Assembly: GCA_022340865.1 (NCBI GenBank)
Contig: JAJDNC010000050.1
Coordinates: forward strand, 1-41,247
Length of the DNA stretch: 41,247 nucleotides
Direction of reading: 5' to 3'
DNA from: Gemmatimonadota bacterium
GTDB lineage: Bacteria > Gemmatimonadota > Gemmatimonadetes > Longimicrobiales > Gaopeijiaceae
How positions within the stretch are numbered: position 1 is the stretch's first letter; every line of letters begins with the position of its first letter. The notes below the pieces were generated by a model. That model was given only the letters and a program-made list of their open reading frames with translations, was not told the origin of the DNA and ran no database searches. Positions 15,004 to 22,489 of this stretch are shown one piece after another. Made by a program: the position numbers and the translations under genes.

Positions 15004-15659
15004 GCACCGAAGAGACGGGCGGCGTCGGCCGGGCGGGCGAGGACCGGGGCCTGGCCATGGCCGTGAACCTGGCGCGTGTCGCAAGGGAATTCGGCATGAC
15101 CCGGGAAGGCGTGGCTCGGCTGAGCACGGCCCACGCGCTGGCCATGGCGCCGCGGGTGGCCACGTTGCGCAACCAGCGCCACCCCCTGTACCTGCATCCC
15201 GGCCATACCGTGCTGGTGCTGCTCAGGGACGTGGGGGTGGCGGACCCCGTGGTGCTCTGCGCCGCCGCGCTCACCGAATCCGAGGACGCCGAGCTCCGGG
15301 TGGGCCGCGAGCCTATCCGCAGCGAAGTGGGTCGGGACGTGGAGGCGCTGGTGGCGGAGGTGCCCATGCCCGGAAGGGAGGAGCTCGCGGAGGAGCTCGT
15401 CCGGGCGCCGGAGGCGGTGCGTCTCGTGGCCCTGGGGGAACGCCTGGACCACCTGCGACACGCCCACCTGAGAGATGCCGACGATGCGTGGCGGCGTGCC
15501 GTCCACGAGGAGGCCATGCGCGTGTACCTGCCTCTGGCGGAGCGCACCCACGTCAGGCTGGCCATGCGCTACAGGCACTGGGGCAGGGCGTTCGCCCGGA
15601 GGCTGGAACGCGGGTTGGACCTGCGCGAGGAGCCGAGGCGCCGAGGCGGAGGCAGGTAG
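15000..15659 (+). CDS. Degenerate RelA/SpoT-like HD-domain protein
   Basis: The 219-residue protein resembles the hydrolase half of RelA/SpoT proteins. [16 protein letters not shown] (65-80) corresponds to HPxxVAxILaxl[15 protein letters not shown] to aALLHDVv[17 protein letters not shown] to vKlADRLhNLRtl, and [13 protein letters not shown] to the helix leading to the synthetase domain. In this reading the metal-binding HD has become L91-T92 and the distal Asp of ADR a Glu, while the acidic ED pair (E95, D96) remains. Pyrophosphohydrolase activity is therefore doubtful; a binding or regulatory role is possible. The GTG start overlaps the previous stop (GTGA). The homology is judged by eye, so confidence is moderate. 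Confidence 0.6.
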   Translation: MSTEETGGVGRAGEDRGLAMAVNLARVAREFGMTREGVARLSTAHALAMAPRVATLRNQRHPLYLHPGHTVLVLLRDVGVADPVVLCAAALTESEDAELRVGREPIRSEVGRDVEALVAEVPMPGREELAEELVRAPEAVRLVALGERLDHLRHAHLRDADDAWRRAVHEEAMRVYLPLAERTHVRLAMRYRHWGRAFARRLERGLDLREEPRRRGGGR

Positions 15660-15751
15660 CCGTCGCGCCGGCCGGCGTCAGCGTCTTGCGGGGTGGGGTC
15701 GCTTCTTTACACCTTCTCCTTCGCGAACAAAGAGGACGTTTCGGAGGCTCC

Positions 15752-15985
15752 ATGACTTACATCATCACCGAGCCGTGCATCGACGTGAAGGACGCGAGTT
15801 GCGTCGAGGTCTGCCCCGTCGACTGCATCTACGAGGGGGGTGACCAGTACTACATCCACCCGGACGAATGCATCGATTGCGGTGCGTGTGAGCCCGAGTG
15901 TCCGGTCCAGGCGATCTTCCCGGACACCGATGTCCCCTCCGAGTGGACGAACTACGTCGAGAAGAACAGAGTGCACTTCGACTAG
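15752..15985 (+). CDS. fdxA: 7Fe ferredoxin ([3Fe-4S][4Fe-4S])
   Basis: The 77-residue electron carrier has cysteines at 9, 17, 21, 25, 40, 43, 46 and 50. The first part, C-x7-C-x3-CPVDC, lacks the second Cys of a normal CxxCxxC set, which is the pattern of seven-iron ferredoxins: C9, C17 and C50 hold a [3Fe-4S] cluster, while C21, C40, C43 and C46 hold the [4Fe-4S]. C25 is the extra Cys typical of the Azotobacter-type family. CGGAGG precedes the ATG at 15752. The gene sits 92 bases after the SpoT-like gene, so it may have its own promoter, and it is closed by a strong hairpin. It could supply electrons to redox enzymes, but the partner is not known. Confidence 0.95.
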   Translation: MTYIITEPCIDVKDASCVEVCPVDCIYEGGDQYYIHPDECIDCGACEPECPVQAIFPDTDVPSEWTNYVEKNRVHFD

Positions 15986-16013
15986 GGCCGGCCCGAGAGG
16001 GCGGAAGGAAAGG

Positions 16014-16050
16014 AGAGCGGCGGGGGAAGTCTGCTTCCCCCGCCGCTCTT
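16014..16050 (+). terminator. Strong terminator hairpin after the ferredoxin gene
   Basis: A perfect 16-pair stem (16014-16029 with 16034-16049) closes on a TCTG loop 28 bases after the ferredoxin stop. The stem starts AGAGCGG and ends CCGCTCT, followed by T. It could act in both directions, also ending the minus-strand small gene's transcript. Confidence 0.8.
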
Positions 16051-16178
16051 CGTGTCACGTGGCGCTCAACCGGCCGCAGATGGCGCCGAACCTACGCACC
16101 CGGTCCCTGGCAGGTGGGTGCGAAATACCGGCTGTCCCGACCACCGCAAGGTGGCCCGGCACTGGGCTCACTCATCCG

Positions 16179-16412
16179 TCACAGACCGAGGGCGCGTATG
16201 CGCTCCGGGGATATGCTGACGGGCTGTGTCTCCCCTGGCGGGACCACCAGCTTCGGGCGCTCGGTCTCTTCCTCTCGGGTCGTGCGGACCAGCAGCAACC
16301 CCGCCGCTGCCAGCGCCGCCGCGCCGATGAGGCTGAAGGTCAGGTTACGACGAATGGTATCCTCCACGGTTTGAACGCGACGTTTCAGGCGTCCCGAACA
16401 TAAGACGAACAT
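16179..16412 (-). CDS. Putative small single-TM membrane protein
   Basis: A 77-residue reading frame with a basic N-terminal part (GRLKRRVQTVEDTIRRN), one clear TM helix (TFSLIGAAALAAAGLLLV, about 25-42) and a cytosolic or periplasmic tail rich in Glu, Pro and Arg ending PERIRALGL. The charge pattern suits a real membrane protein, but there is no convincing ribosome-binding site before the ATG at 16412, and I recognise no family. The start codon lies inside an 11-base-period direct repeat resembling a LexA box of the GTTC-N7-GTTC type. It is transcribed divergently from the M20 peptidase gene. Confidence 0.5.
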   Translation of the reverse strand: MFVLCSGRLKRRVQTVEDTIRRNLTFSLIGAAALAAAGLLLVRTTREEETERPKLVVPPGETQPVSISPERIRALGL

Positions 16413-16424
16413 AGCATGAAACGT
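16380..16424. promoter_or_regulatory. Direct repeat nested in an inverted repeat at the small TM gene start
   Basis: The eight-base element CGAACATA occurs twice (16395-16402 and 16406-16413) with an 11-base period, giving GAAC-N7-GAAC. It is framed by the perfect inverted repeat ACGTTTCA (16380-16387) / TGAAACGT (16417-16424). The inner spacing equals the LexA box known from alphaproteobacteria. Whether LexA or another regulator binds here is unknown. Confidence 0.4.
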
Positions 16425-16450
16425 GCCGTGACCGGAAGGCCCGGGAATGG

Positions 16451-16473
16451 CTTGAAACACAGTTGTTTCCAAG
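16451..16473. promoter_or_regulatory. Dyad in the divergent promoter region
   Basis: CTTGAAAC and GTTTCcAAG form an inverted repeat with one bulged base around a six-base centre. It sits between the divergent small TM gene and the M20 peptidase gene and is a plausible operator for either. Confidence 0.4.
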
Positions 16474-16560
16474 CTTCTACGCTCGTGGTACCGTTCGCTT
16501 ACCGCATCCGCCGTTCCATTCCTGCATCGGTCATCGAAAAAGGGAGGCTCGTCCCCGTCC

Positions 16561-17766
16561 GTGAACGTCCAACGGCCTGACCCGAAGGCCTTCTCGGCCG
16601 CTCCTTTTCGGGACGTGAGCACCGGCGCGGCCGCCGGGGACCCGGTGGCCCTGACCCGGGCCCTGGTGGCCATCCCCTCGGTGAACCCGACCCTCGCCGA
16701 CGGGGGTGCCGGCGAAGGGGCCATCGCCTCGGCCTGCGCGGCCTGGCTGGGGGGGTGGGGACTGGAGGTCCAGGTCCACGAAGTGATGCGGGGCCGCCAC
16801 AACGTGGTGGCACATCTGGCCGGGCAAGGCCCGACGCTGCTCCTGAACGGGCATCTGGACACTGTGGGGGTGGAGGGCATGAGCATCGACCCCTTCGCGG
16901 CGACCCTTGCCGAGGGCCGCGTGTGGGGCCGGGGGAGCTGTGACATGAAGGCCGGCGTGGCCGCCCTCATGGCGGTGGCGGCCCGCCTGGCCCGCTCCGG
17001 GCCACGGCCGAACCTGGTGGTGGCCCTCACCGCGGACGAGGAGCACGCCAGCGCCGGGATGGACGCGCTGGTCCGGTCGGGGGTGAAGGCGGATCTGGCG
17101 GTGGTCTGCGAGCCCACCGGCCTCGCCGTCATGCCGGCCCACAAGGGATTCGTCTGGATCGAGGCGCTGTTTCGCGGGGTCGCGGCCCACGGTTCCCGCC
17201 CCGACCTGGGCGTGGACGCCGTGCGCCACGCGGCGCTCTACCTCGCGGCTCTGGACGCGTACCAGGCCGAGTTGGTGGCGCGGCCCCCCCATCCCCTCCT
17301 CGGCCACGCCTCGTTTCACGCCGGGACGATTCGCGGAGGCACGGCGGAGTCGGTGTATCCCGACACGTGCCGCCTCGCGCTGGAGCGCCGCACGCTGCCG
17401 GGCGAGACCTCCGCGGCGGTGATGGCCGAGCTCCGGGGAGTCCTGGAGAGGTTGGCCGCCGGGGTCCCGGAGCTGGATGCGGGTCTCGAGGTCACCCTCG
17501 AGCGTCCGGGAACGGAGGTGGATCTCGACTCCGGTCTTGTGCGGGGCCTGCTCCGCGCCGGCGCCGGTCACGGTGTGGAGCCGAGGGTGGAGGGCATGAC
17601 GGCCTGGGTGGACGCCGCGTTTCTGAATGAGGCCGGCATTCCGGCCGTATGTTACGGGCCCGGCGACATCGCCCAGGCACACACCGACGACGAGTGGGTC
17701 ACGGCAGACGACATTGCCGTGTGTGCCGACGTGCTCGAGACGTTTGCCCGCTCGCTGGCCAGGTAG
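16561..17766 (+). CDS. M20-family metallopeptidase (ArgE/DapE-like deacylase)
   Basis: The 401-residue enzyme belongs to the two-zinc M20 amidohydrolases that remove acyl groups from amino acids or cut small peptides. Visible motifs are LLLNGHLDTVG (first His and the following Asp), GRGSCDMKAGVAAL (bridging Asp), ALTADEEHAS (catalytic Glu and metal Glu), VVCEPTG, and AQAHTDDEWV with the last metal His. The lid domain lies between about residues 190 and 310. The exact substrate (N-acetylornithine, succinyl-diaminopimelate or other) cannot be told. The start is the GTG at 16561; a GTG 54 bases later in frame is possible and would give a more usual N-terminus. An arginase two genes on gives a loose arginine/ornithine theme. 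Confidence 0.9.
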   Translation: MNVQRPDPKAFSAAPFRDVSTGAAAGDPVALTRALVAIPSVNPTLADGGAGEGAIASACAAWLGGWGLEVQVHEVMRGRHNVVAHLAGQGPTLLLNGHLDTVGVEGMSIDPFAATLAEGRVWGRGSCDMKAGVAALMAVAARLARSGPRPNLVVALTADEEHASAGMDALVRSGVKADLAVVCEPTGLAVMPAHKGFVWIEALFRGVAAHGSRPDLGVDAVRHAALYLAALDAYQAELVARPPHPLLGHASFHAGTIRGGTAESVYPDTCRLALERRTLPGETSAAVMAELRGVLERLAAGVPELDAGLEVTLERPGTEVDLDSGLVRGLLRAGAGHGVEPRVEGMTAWVDAAFLNEAGIPAVCYGPGDIAQAHTDDEWVTADDIAVCADVLETFARSLAR

Positions 17767-17901
17767 TGCGGGGATCGTGTCCCGGGGTATCTTCCAGGCC
17801 TGCCCGAGAGCTCTCGTGGAGACGTGGGTGGACGGGACGGTCGCGCCGGGCGCATCGCTTTGGGTGGCCCGGTGCAGTCAATCAGGGGGAGCCAGGAACC
17901 G

Positions 17902-18612
17902 ATGGCCAGTGAGTCCGAGGGGGCACAGCAGCCCCTGAGCCACGCCCGGCAACTGACCGTGGACGCCCTATGTGAGCACTTCGCCAACGACGTCCTGCCG
18001 GTGGAGGAGTTCGAGCGGCGGGTCGACGCGGCCCATCGGGCACAGACGGTGGACGAGCTGAAGGCGCTGCTCCGGGACCTGCCGGGCGGCAATCTTCCCG
18101 CCGTGGCGGGGGCGCAGCCGGTGCCGGCGCCACGGCCGGTGCCGCACATGGCGTCTCCCGCCCGCGTCCCCGAGCGCAACCTGGTGGTGGCTGTCATGAG
18201 CGGGGCCGTCCGCAAGGGGAGGTGGACGCCGGCGCGCAGCAACGTGGCGGTGTCCATCATGGGGGGCACGCAGCTGGATTTCCGCGAGGCCGCCCTGGGG
18301 CCGGGCGTCACGGAGGTCAAGGTCTTCGCCATGATGGGTGGGGTGGAGATCATCGTTCCTCCCGACGTGCACGTGGAGAGCCACGGGATCGGCATCATGG
18401 GGGGCTTCGACCACATCTCCGACTACGAGGAGGTGAGCGGCGACGCGCCAACCCTGCGCGTGGCGGGCCTGGCGCTCATGGGCGGTGTGGAGATCACCGT
18501 GCGCAACCCGGGCGAGAGCGCCCGCGAGGCTCGCCGGCGCCGGCGGATGGAGCACCGGGAGCGCCGGCGGGTGGAACGCGGGACGCGCCACCGGCGCCTG
18601 CGCGGGGAGTGA
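17902..18612 (+). CDS. DUF1707 and LiaF-like C-terminal domain protein
   Basis: The 236-residue protein begins with a DUF1707-type segment: a short helical unit with VDALCEHFANDVLPVEEFERRVDAA and TVDELKALLRDLP (about 20-64). A Pro-rich linker follows, then a beta-rich domain with repeated MGG turns (SIMGGTQLDF, AMMGGVEIIVP, GIMGGFDHI, ALMGGVEITV). Those MGG repeats mark the 'cell wall-active antibiotics response' domain seen in LiaF/VraT-like proteins, which modulate envelope-stress signalling. There is no TM helix, so it is probably cytosolic. The tail is strongly basic (RRRRRM and many Arg). AGGAA precedes the ATG at 17902. The arginase gene starts 12 bases after its stop. Confidence 0.88.
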   Translation: MASESEGAQQPLSHARQLTVDALCEHFANDVLPVEEFERRVDAAHRAQTVDELKALLRDLPGGNLPAVAGAQPVPAPRPVPHMASPARVPERNLVVAVMSGAVRKGRWTPARSNVAVSIMGGTQLDFREAALGPGVTEVKVFAMMGGVEIIVPPDVHVESHGIGIMGGFDHISDYEEVSGDAPTLRVAGLALMGGVEITVRNPGESAREARRRRRMEHRERRRVERGTRHRRLRGE

Positions 18613-18624
18613 GGGCGGAACTCC

Positions 18625-19551
18625 TTGGCATCGAAGCCCCGACGTGAGGTCGCCCTGATCTCCGTGCCCATCGACCTGGGAGCCGGTCGCCGGGGCGTGG
18701 ACATGGGCCCGTCCGCGCTGCGCATCGCCGGCATCACCCAGACGGTGGAGCGCCTCGGGTACGTGGTGCGCGAGTCCGGCACCGTCCCCACAGGGGCCTT
18801 CGAGACCACGGATCCCGGCGCAGAGGAGCATGCCCGCTTTCTGAACGAGATCGCGGACGTGGCGGGGCGCGTGGCCGCGGTCGTGGCTTCCGACCTGGAG
18901 AAGGGGTACCTGCCGCTGATCCTCGGGGGAGACCACTCGCTGTCCATCGGGACGGTGGCCGCCGTCGCGCGCCACTACCGGACGGAGGGCGGCACCGTCG
19001 GGCTCATCTGGGTGGATGCCCACACCGACATGAACACGCCGGCGACGACGCCCAGCGGCAACATCCACGGCATGAGCCTGGCCGTGCTCATGGGCCACGG
19101 ACATCCCCGTCTTCTGGGGGTGGGCGGGTCCCGGCCCGCGGTCGCTCCGGAGAACGTGACGGTGCTGGGTGCCCGGGAGCTGGACGACGGCGAGAAGGAG
19201 CTGGTGCGACGGCTGGGCGTCCGCGTCATCACCATGTCCGAGATCGACGAGCGGGGCATCGGCTCCTGTATGGACGAGGCGCTGGAGCGAGCCAATCGGG
19301 ACACCCTGGGCTTCCACCTGTCCTTCGACCTGGACTCGCTGGACCCTCACGCGGCGCCGGGCGTGGGCACGCCGGTCCAGGGGGGCCTCACGTATCGGGA
19401 AGCGCATCTCGTCTGCGAGAAGACGGCCCGCACCCAGCGTCTTGTGAGCCTCGATGTGGTCGAGCTCAACCCCGTCCTCGACCACCGCAATCATACGGCC
19501 AGGCTCGCGGTGGGGCTGGTGGCTTCCGCCCTGGGACGGTCGATCCTCTGA
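18625..19551 (+). CDS. rocF: Arginase
   Basis: The 308-residue manganese enzyme of the ureohydrolase family splits arginine to ornithine and urea. Motifs are complete: GGDHS with H104, WVDAHTDMNTPATTPSGNIHG with D131, H133 and D135 as metal ligands, and SFDLDSLDP with the last two metal Asp residues near 237-239. SGNIHGM and the length are more like arginase than agmatinase. The only reasonable start is the TTG at 18625, eight or so bases after GGGCGGAA. It follows the DUF1707 gene by 12 bases and so probably shares its transcript, although no functional link between the two is known. Confidence 0.93.
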   Translation: MASKPRREVALISVPIDLGAGRRGVDMGPSALRIAGITQTVERLGYVVRESGTVPTGAFETTDPGAEEHARFLNEIADVAGRVAAVVASDLEKGYLPLILGGDHSLSIGTVAAVARHYRTEGGTVGLIWVDAHTDMNTPATTPSGNIHGMSLAVLMGHGHPRLLGVGGSRPAVAPENVTVLGARELDDGEKELVRRLGVRVITMSEIDERGIGSCMDEALERANRDTLGFHLSFDLDSLDPHAAPGVGTPVQGGLTYREAHLVCEKTARTQRLVSLDVVELNPVLDHRNHTARLAVGLVASALGRSIL

Positions 19552-19712
19552 GAGGGGCCGTGCGCATGGGAACGCCACTTCGGGGCGCCGGCACCGCACC
19601 CCGAGCCTTAGCCCTGCCACGCGCGACGGCTCTTCGGCTCCTCCGGGTACGTCCGGTGTAGAGCTTCCACCCCCCGACTCGTTGGAAGACTCCGCCAACC
19701 CAGGACACCGCC

Positions 19713-20135
19713 ATGGCCAGCGATGCCGTGAAGGCCCGCATCTCCGCGTTTACGCTCAACGCGATGCGCATCGTCTTTGCTCTGGACTTCATGCAGCACG
19801 GAGCCCAGAAGCTCTTCGGCGTCTGGGGATTCTCCCACCCGGTGGCGCTCGCCTCGGAGTTCGGGGTGGCCGGCATCCTGGAGTTCTTCGGGGGCGCTCT
19901 CCTGGCGCTGGGGCTCTTCACACGGCCCGTGGCGTTCATCCTCGCCGGGGAGATGGCCGTCACGTTCTTCCAGTTCCACTTTCCCAGCGGCGTGCTCCCC
20001 ATCGTCAACCACGGCGAGCTCCCGGTCCTGTTCTGCTGGGCGTACCTGTTCTTCGCCGCGAACGGCGGCGGGTCGTTCAGCGTCGACGGGTGGCTGGCCG
20101 CCCGGCGGGAAAGGCGGCGGCTCGCTCAGACGTGA
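19713..20135 (+). CDS. DoxX-family membrane protein
   Basis: The 140-residue integral membrane protein has four hydrophobic helices and the DoxX/DoxD-like signature: FALDFMQHGAQKLFG after helix 1, GILEFFGGALLALGLFTR for helix 2, AEMAVTFFQFHFP, and PVLFCWAYLFFAANGGGSFSVDGW at the end. Members are small quinone-linked or unassigned membrane proteins. CAGGA lies eight bases before the ATG at 19713. The gene stands alone, about 160 bases after the arginase, in a region otherwise without features. Confidence 0.9.
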   Translation: MASDAVKARISAFTLNAMRIVFALDFMQHGAQKLFGVWGFSHPVALASEFGVAGILEFFGGALLALGLFTRPVAFILAGEMAVTFFQFHFPSGVLPIVNHGELPVLFCWAYLFFAANGGGSFSVDGWLAARRERRRLAQT

Positions 20136-20215
20136 GGCCCGGGACGGCCGGTGGCGCCGACGGGTGGGGCTGCAGCACCCGACTCCGAGCCTTCGTCACC
20201 CGGTAGCGGGTCCGC

Positions 20216-20545
20216 TCAGCCGGTGGTGCCCTGGCTCCCCAGCGTCCGCTTCAGGTACGCCTTGAGGCGTTGCCAGGCATCGAGCGCCGCTGCGGTGCGA
20301 CGCTGCGGGGCCTGATCCACGTGGAGCCAGAAGGCGTGGTTCACGCCGTCGTAGTCGTGGATGTCGTAGGGCACCCCGGCCCGGCGCAAACCGGCCTCGA
20401 ACTTCGTGACCTCCGCGGGCGGGATGCTCCGGTCGAGGCCGGCGAACCCGGGAGGTACCTCACGGGCGTCCCCTCCAGGGGTCCGGCTTTGCCGAGGATG
20501 GCCGCCGGCAGCTCGCCGGGCGCCGTGGGGTGGAAGGGCACGCGC
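20216..20545 (-). pseudogene. Remnant of a dienelactone hydrolase gene
   Basis: The last about 75 codons read well as the C-terminus of a dienelactone hydrolase: GFAGLDRSIPPAEVTKFEAG, then LRRAGVPYDIHDYDGVNHAF and WQRLKAYLKRTLG, including the catalytic Asp and His regions. Just upstream (near 20450) the matching sequence moves to another frame (PTAPGELPAAILGKAGPLEG then TPVRYLP), and in-frame stops appear before that. The N-terminal half, with the nucleophile Cys, is missing. It is therefore a truncated, frameshifted gene. The upstream remainder to 20703 holds only the terminator of the next gene. Confidence 0.7.
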
Positions 20546-20644
20546 CGCGCCTACGGGCCACTCACGGACGCGGGCGGTCCGCGTTCGCCGTCGTGCGTCC
20601 GGGAGTTCGGCCGGGGGGACGCGAGCGTCCTCCCCGGAACGACC

Positions 20645-20676
20645 GAGGCCGCGGGAGCGAACGCCCCCGCGGCCTC
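20645..20676 (-). terminator. Hairpin after the secreted unknown gene
   Basis: GAGGCCGCGGG (20645-20655) pairs with CCCGCGGCCTC (20666-20676), eleven perfect pairs, 28 bases after the stop of the gene at 20704. No T-run follows on the minus strand, so it is a candidate terminator based on stem and position. Confidence 0.55.
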
Positions 20677-20703
20677 CCACATCCGCCCCGCCCCGCCCGA
20701 GAC

Positions 20704-21108
20704 TCAGCCGTTGGCGATCTCCACCACCGAGCGCAACAGGTCGGGCTCGACGTACATGTTCACCGCGTCCCTGCCATTCAGCTCGATGCTCCGGGTTGCG
20801 ATGCCGTCCGTCGCGGGAGTCAGCGCCTCGAAAGGCGGAACAGGATACACCTCGATGTGCACCATTCCCTTGGCCGTGAGCGCCGCCGGCACCTTCATGA
20901 TCTTGAAGTCCGAAGCAGCCACACGGCCCAGCATGTACAAGCCGCCGTTGGCGTCCTGGACATACACCCGCACGGTGGTTCCGTACCCGTTCACCACCCG
21001 GAGCTCGTGGTCCGCCGGAGCGGCGGACTGCGTCTGCGCGCTCGCGGTTCCTGCGTTGAGGGCCGCCAGGCAGACGGCCAGGGCAACGCTCAGGGTCCCC
21101 TTCCTCAT
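20704..21108 (-). CDS. Secreted protein of unknown function
   Basis: The 134-residue protein begins with a classical signal peptide (MRKGTLSVALAVCLAAL ending TASAQ). The mature part of about 110 residues is beta-rich: HELRVVNGYGTTVRVYVQDA, LYMLGRVAASDFKIMKVP and MVHIEVYPVPPF. This looks like a small sandwich domain of the kind that appends to PEGA-like or copper-resistance-like folds, but I recognise no family. There are no cysteines after the signal peptide. GGAGG lies about eight bases before the ATG at 21108. It is probably periplasmic or secreted; the downstream dienelactone hydrolase is broken and gives no clue. Confidence 0.75.
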   Translation of the reverse strand: MRKGTLSVALAVCLAALNAGTASAQTQSAAPADHELRVVNGYGTTVRVYVQDANGGLYMLGRVAASDFKIMKVPAALTAKGMVHIEVYPVPPFEALTPATDGIATRSIELNGRDAVNMYVEPDLLRSVVEIANG

Positions 21109-21247
21109 CGTCCCATCCTCCCCTGTGGGTCCTCCCCACATCACGTCACGTCACACCCTTCAATCCCCTAGACGGGCGGAAGGCTCCTGAAGTTGCACTC
21201 CGCACGCCGTCTCACTCTCCTGATACGGAGTCGAGGCCGGGAGATTA

Positions 21248-21296
21248 CGCACCGGTGGGCGCCGGTGCGTCCGTCCGTCCGCGGATGCACCGCGGA
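21248..21296. repeat. Two adjacent perfect hairpins upstream of the secreted unknown gene
   Basis: CGCACCGG/CCGGTGCG (21248-21255 and 21262-21269) and TCCGCGG/CCGCGGA (21278-21284 and 21290-21296) form two hairpins nine bases apart, with a TCCG triple between them. They lie between two minus-strand genes and may end the bacilliredoxin transcript. The 8-base arms GCTAGCAG/CTGCTAGC at 21343-21380 overlap that gene's stop. Confidence 0.4.
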
Positions 21297-21375
21297 CTCC
21301 GCCGTCGAAGAGTCGCGGCGAAGGATGAAGCGACTGGGAGGCGCTAGCAGGGTGCTTCCCTTCTTCAGTACTCTG

Positions 21376-21792
21376 CTAGCAGTGCTCCACGTACGCGGCG
21401 CGCAGATCCTGGGCGATCTCCTCCGGCGCACGTCCCTCGATTTGGTGACGCTCCATCATGTACACCAGCTCGCCTTCCTTGAACAGCGCGACGGACGGGG
21501 AGGAGGGGGGATACCCGGTGATGTACTCGCGGGCACGGACGGTGGCGTCGACGTCCTGCCCCGCGAAGACCGTCGTGAGGACCTCGGGCCTGGTGTCGCC
21601 CTGGAGGGACAGGTAGACCCCGGGACGCATCATCCCGGCGGCGCACCCGCAAACCGAGTTCACGGCCAGCAGCGTGGTTCGTTTCTCCTGTCCGAGAACG
21701 GCGTCCACCTCGGCGGGGGTGCGCAGCTCTTTGAAACCGATCTTCACAAGGTCCTGGCGCATGGGCGCCACGATCATCTCGGGATACGGCAT
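21376..21792 (-). CDS. brxA: BrxA/BrxB-family bacilliredoxin
   Basis: The 138-residue thioredoxin-fold protein has the bacilliredoxin active site VNSVCGCAAGMMRPG, with C48 and C50 in a CGC motif, and the family's usual N-terminus MPYPEMIVAPMRQDL. An additional Cys is the last residue (138). In Firmicutes these proteins remove bacillithiol from oxidised proteins; whether this host makes bacillithiol is not shown here. The sequence fits the BrxA/BrxB family, and I cannot separate the two types by eye. AGAGG lies eight bases before the ATG at 21792. It is transcribed divergently from the molybdenum hydroxylase operon across about 100 bases. Confidence 0.88.
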   Translation of the reverse strand: MPYPEMIVAPMRQDLVKIGFKELRTPAEVDAVLGQEKRTTLLAVNSVCGCAAGMMRPGVYLSLQGDTRPEVLTTVFAGQDVDATVRAREYITGYPPSSPSVALFKEGELVYMMERHQIEGRAPEEIAQDLRAAYVEHC

Positions 21793-21895
21793 GGTGCAAC
21801 CTCTCGCTGTGCGTGGGGTCAGACTTACCCCGGGCGCTCTCGCCGGATCCGCCCGGCGTTGCCGGCCTTCGGAGCCTCGGCCAACTTGGGGAACG

Positions 21896-22486
21896 ATGCC
21901 TCCTGCCACAGAGATCGTCTGCCTGAACGTCAACGGTGACCGTCGCGAAGTCGGCGTCCCGGGCCACTACACCCTCCTGGAGACCCTTCGCTACGGCCTC
22001 GGTCTGACGGGGTCGAAGCAGGGGTGCGACAAGGGGGACTGCGGCGCGTGCACCGTCCTGGTGGACGGCGAGCCCACGCTTTCGTGCATCACGCCGGTTC
22101 ACGAAGCGGAAGGGCACGAGGTCGTGACGGTGGAGGGGTTGGCCACCCCCTCCGGCCCCCACCCCCTGCAGGACGAGTTCGACCTCCACGGCGCGGCGCA
22201 GTGCGGCTTCTGCACTCCGGGGATCCTCTGCTCGGCGGCGGCGCTGCTGGGCCGGAGCCCGGAGCCCACCCGGGAGGAGATCCGCGATGCCCTGGCCGGA
22301 AACCTCTGCCGGTGCACGGGCTACACGAAGATCTACGACGCTGTGGAGGCCGCGGCCGCCCGGATTCGGGGGGAAGGACGGTCCGGTGGTGCCTCCGAGG
22401 CCGGCGCCCGGTCGGGGAAGGTGGACGGAGGAGATCTCCATCCCGGCGCCGCGGGCGGGGTCGGCGTCGGCCCGGCGGGAGGCTGA
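21896..22486 (+). CDS. hcrC: [2Fe-2S] small subunit of a molybdenum hydroxylase (HcrC-like)
   Basis: The 196-residue electron-transfer subunit has the plant-type cluster motif GCDKGDCGACTVLVDG with C44, C49, C52 and C64, and the second, helical cluster site with C103 and C106 (CGFC) and C138 and C140 (CRC). The latter passes electrons from the molybdenum centre. The family covers xanthine dehydrogenases, aldehyde oxidases and 4-hydroxybenzoyl-CoA reductase. The last about 35 residues (after 160) are Gly/Ala-rich low-complexity sequence that relatives lack. The start ATG at 21896 is the one directly before the conserved beta strand. It is first of three tightly spaced genes (3 bases to the next). 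The symbol follows the whole operon's resemblance and is provisional. Confidence 0.85.
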   Translation: MPPATEIVCLNVNGDRREVGVPGHYTLLETLRYGLGLTGSKQGCDKGDCGACTVLVDGEPTLSCITPVHEAEGHEVVTVEGLATPSGPHPLQDEFDLHGAAQCGFCTPGILCSAAALLGRSPEPTREEIRDALAGNLCRCTGYTKIYDAVEAAAARIRGEGRSGGASEAGARSGKVDGGDLHPGAAGGVGVGPAGG

Positions 22487-22489
22487 CCG

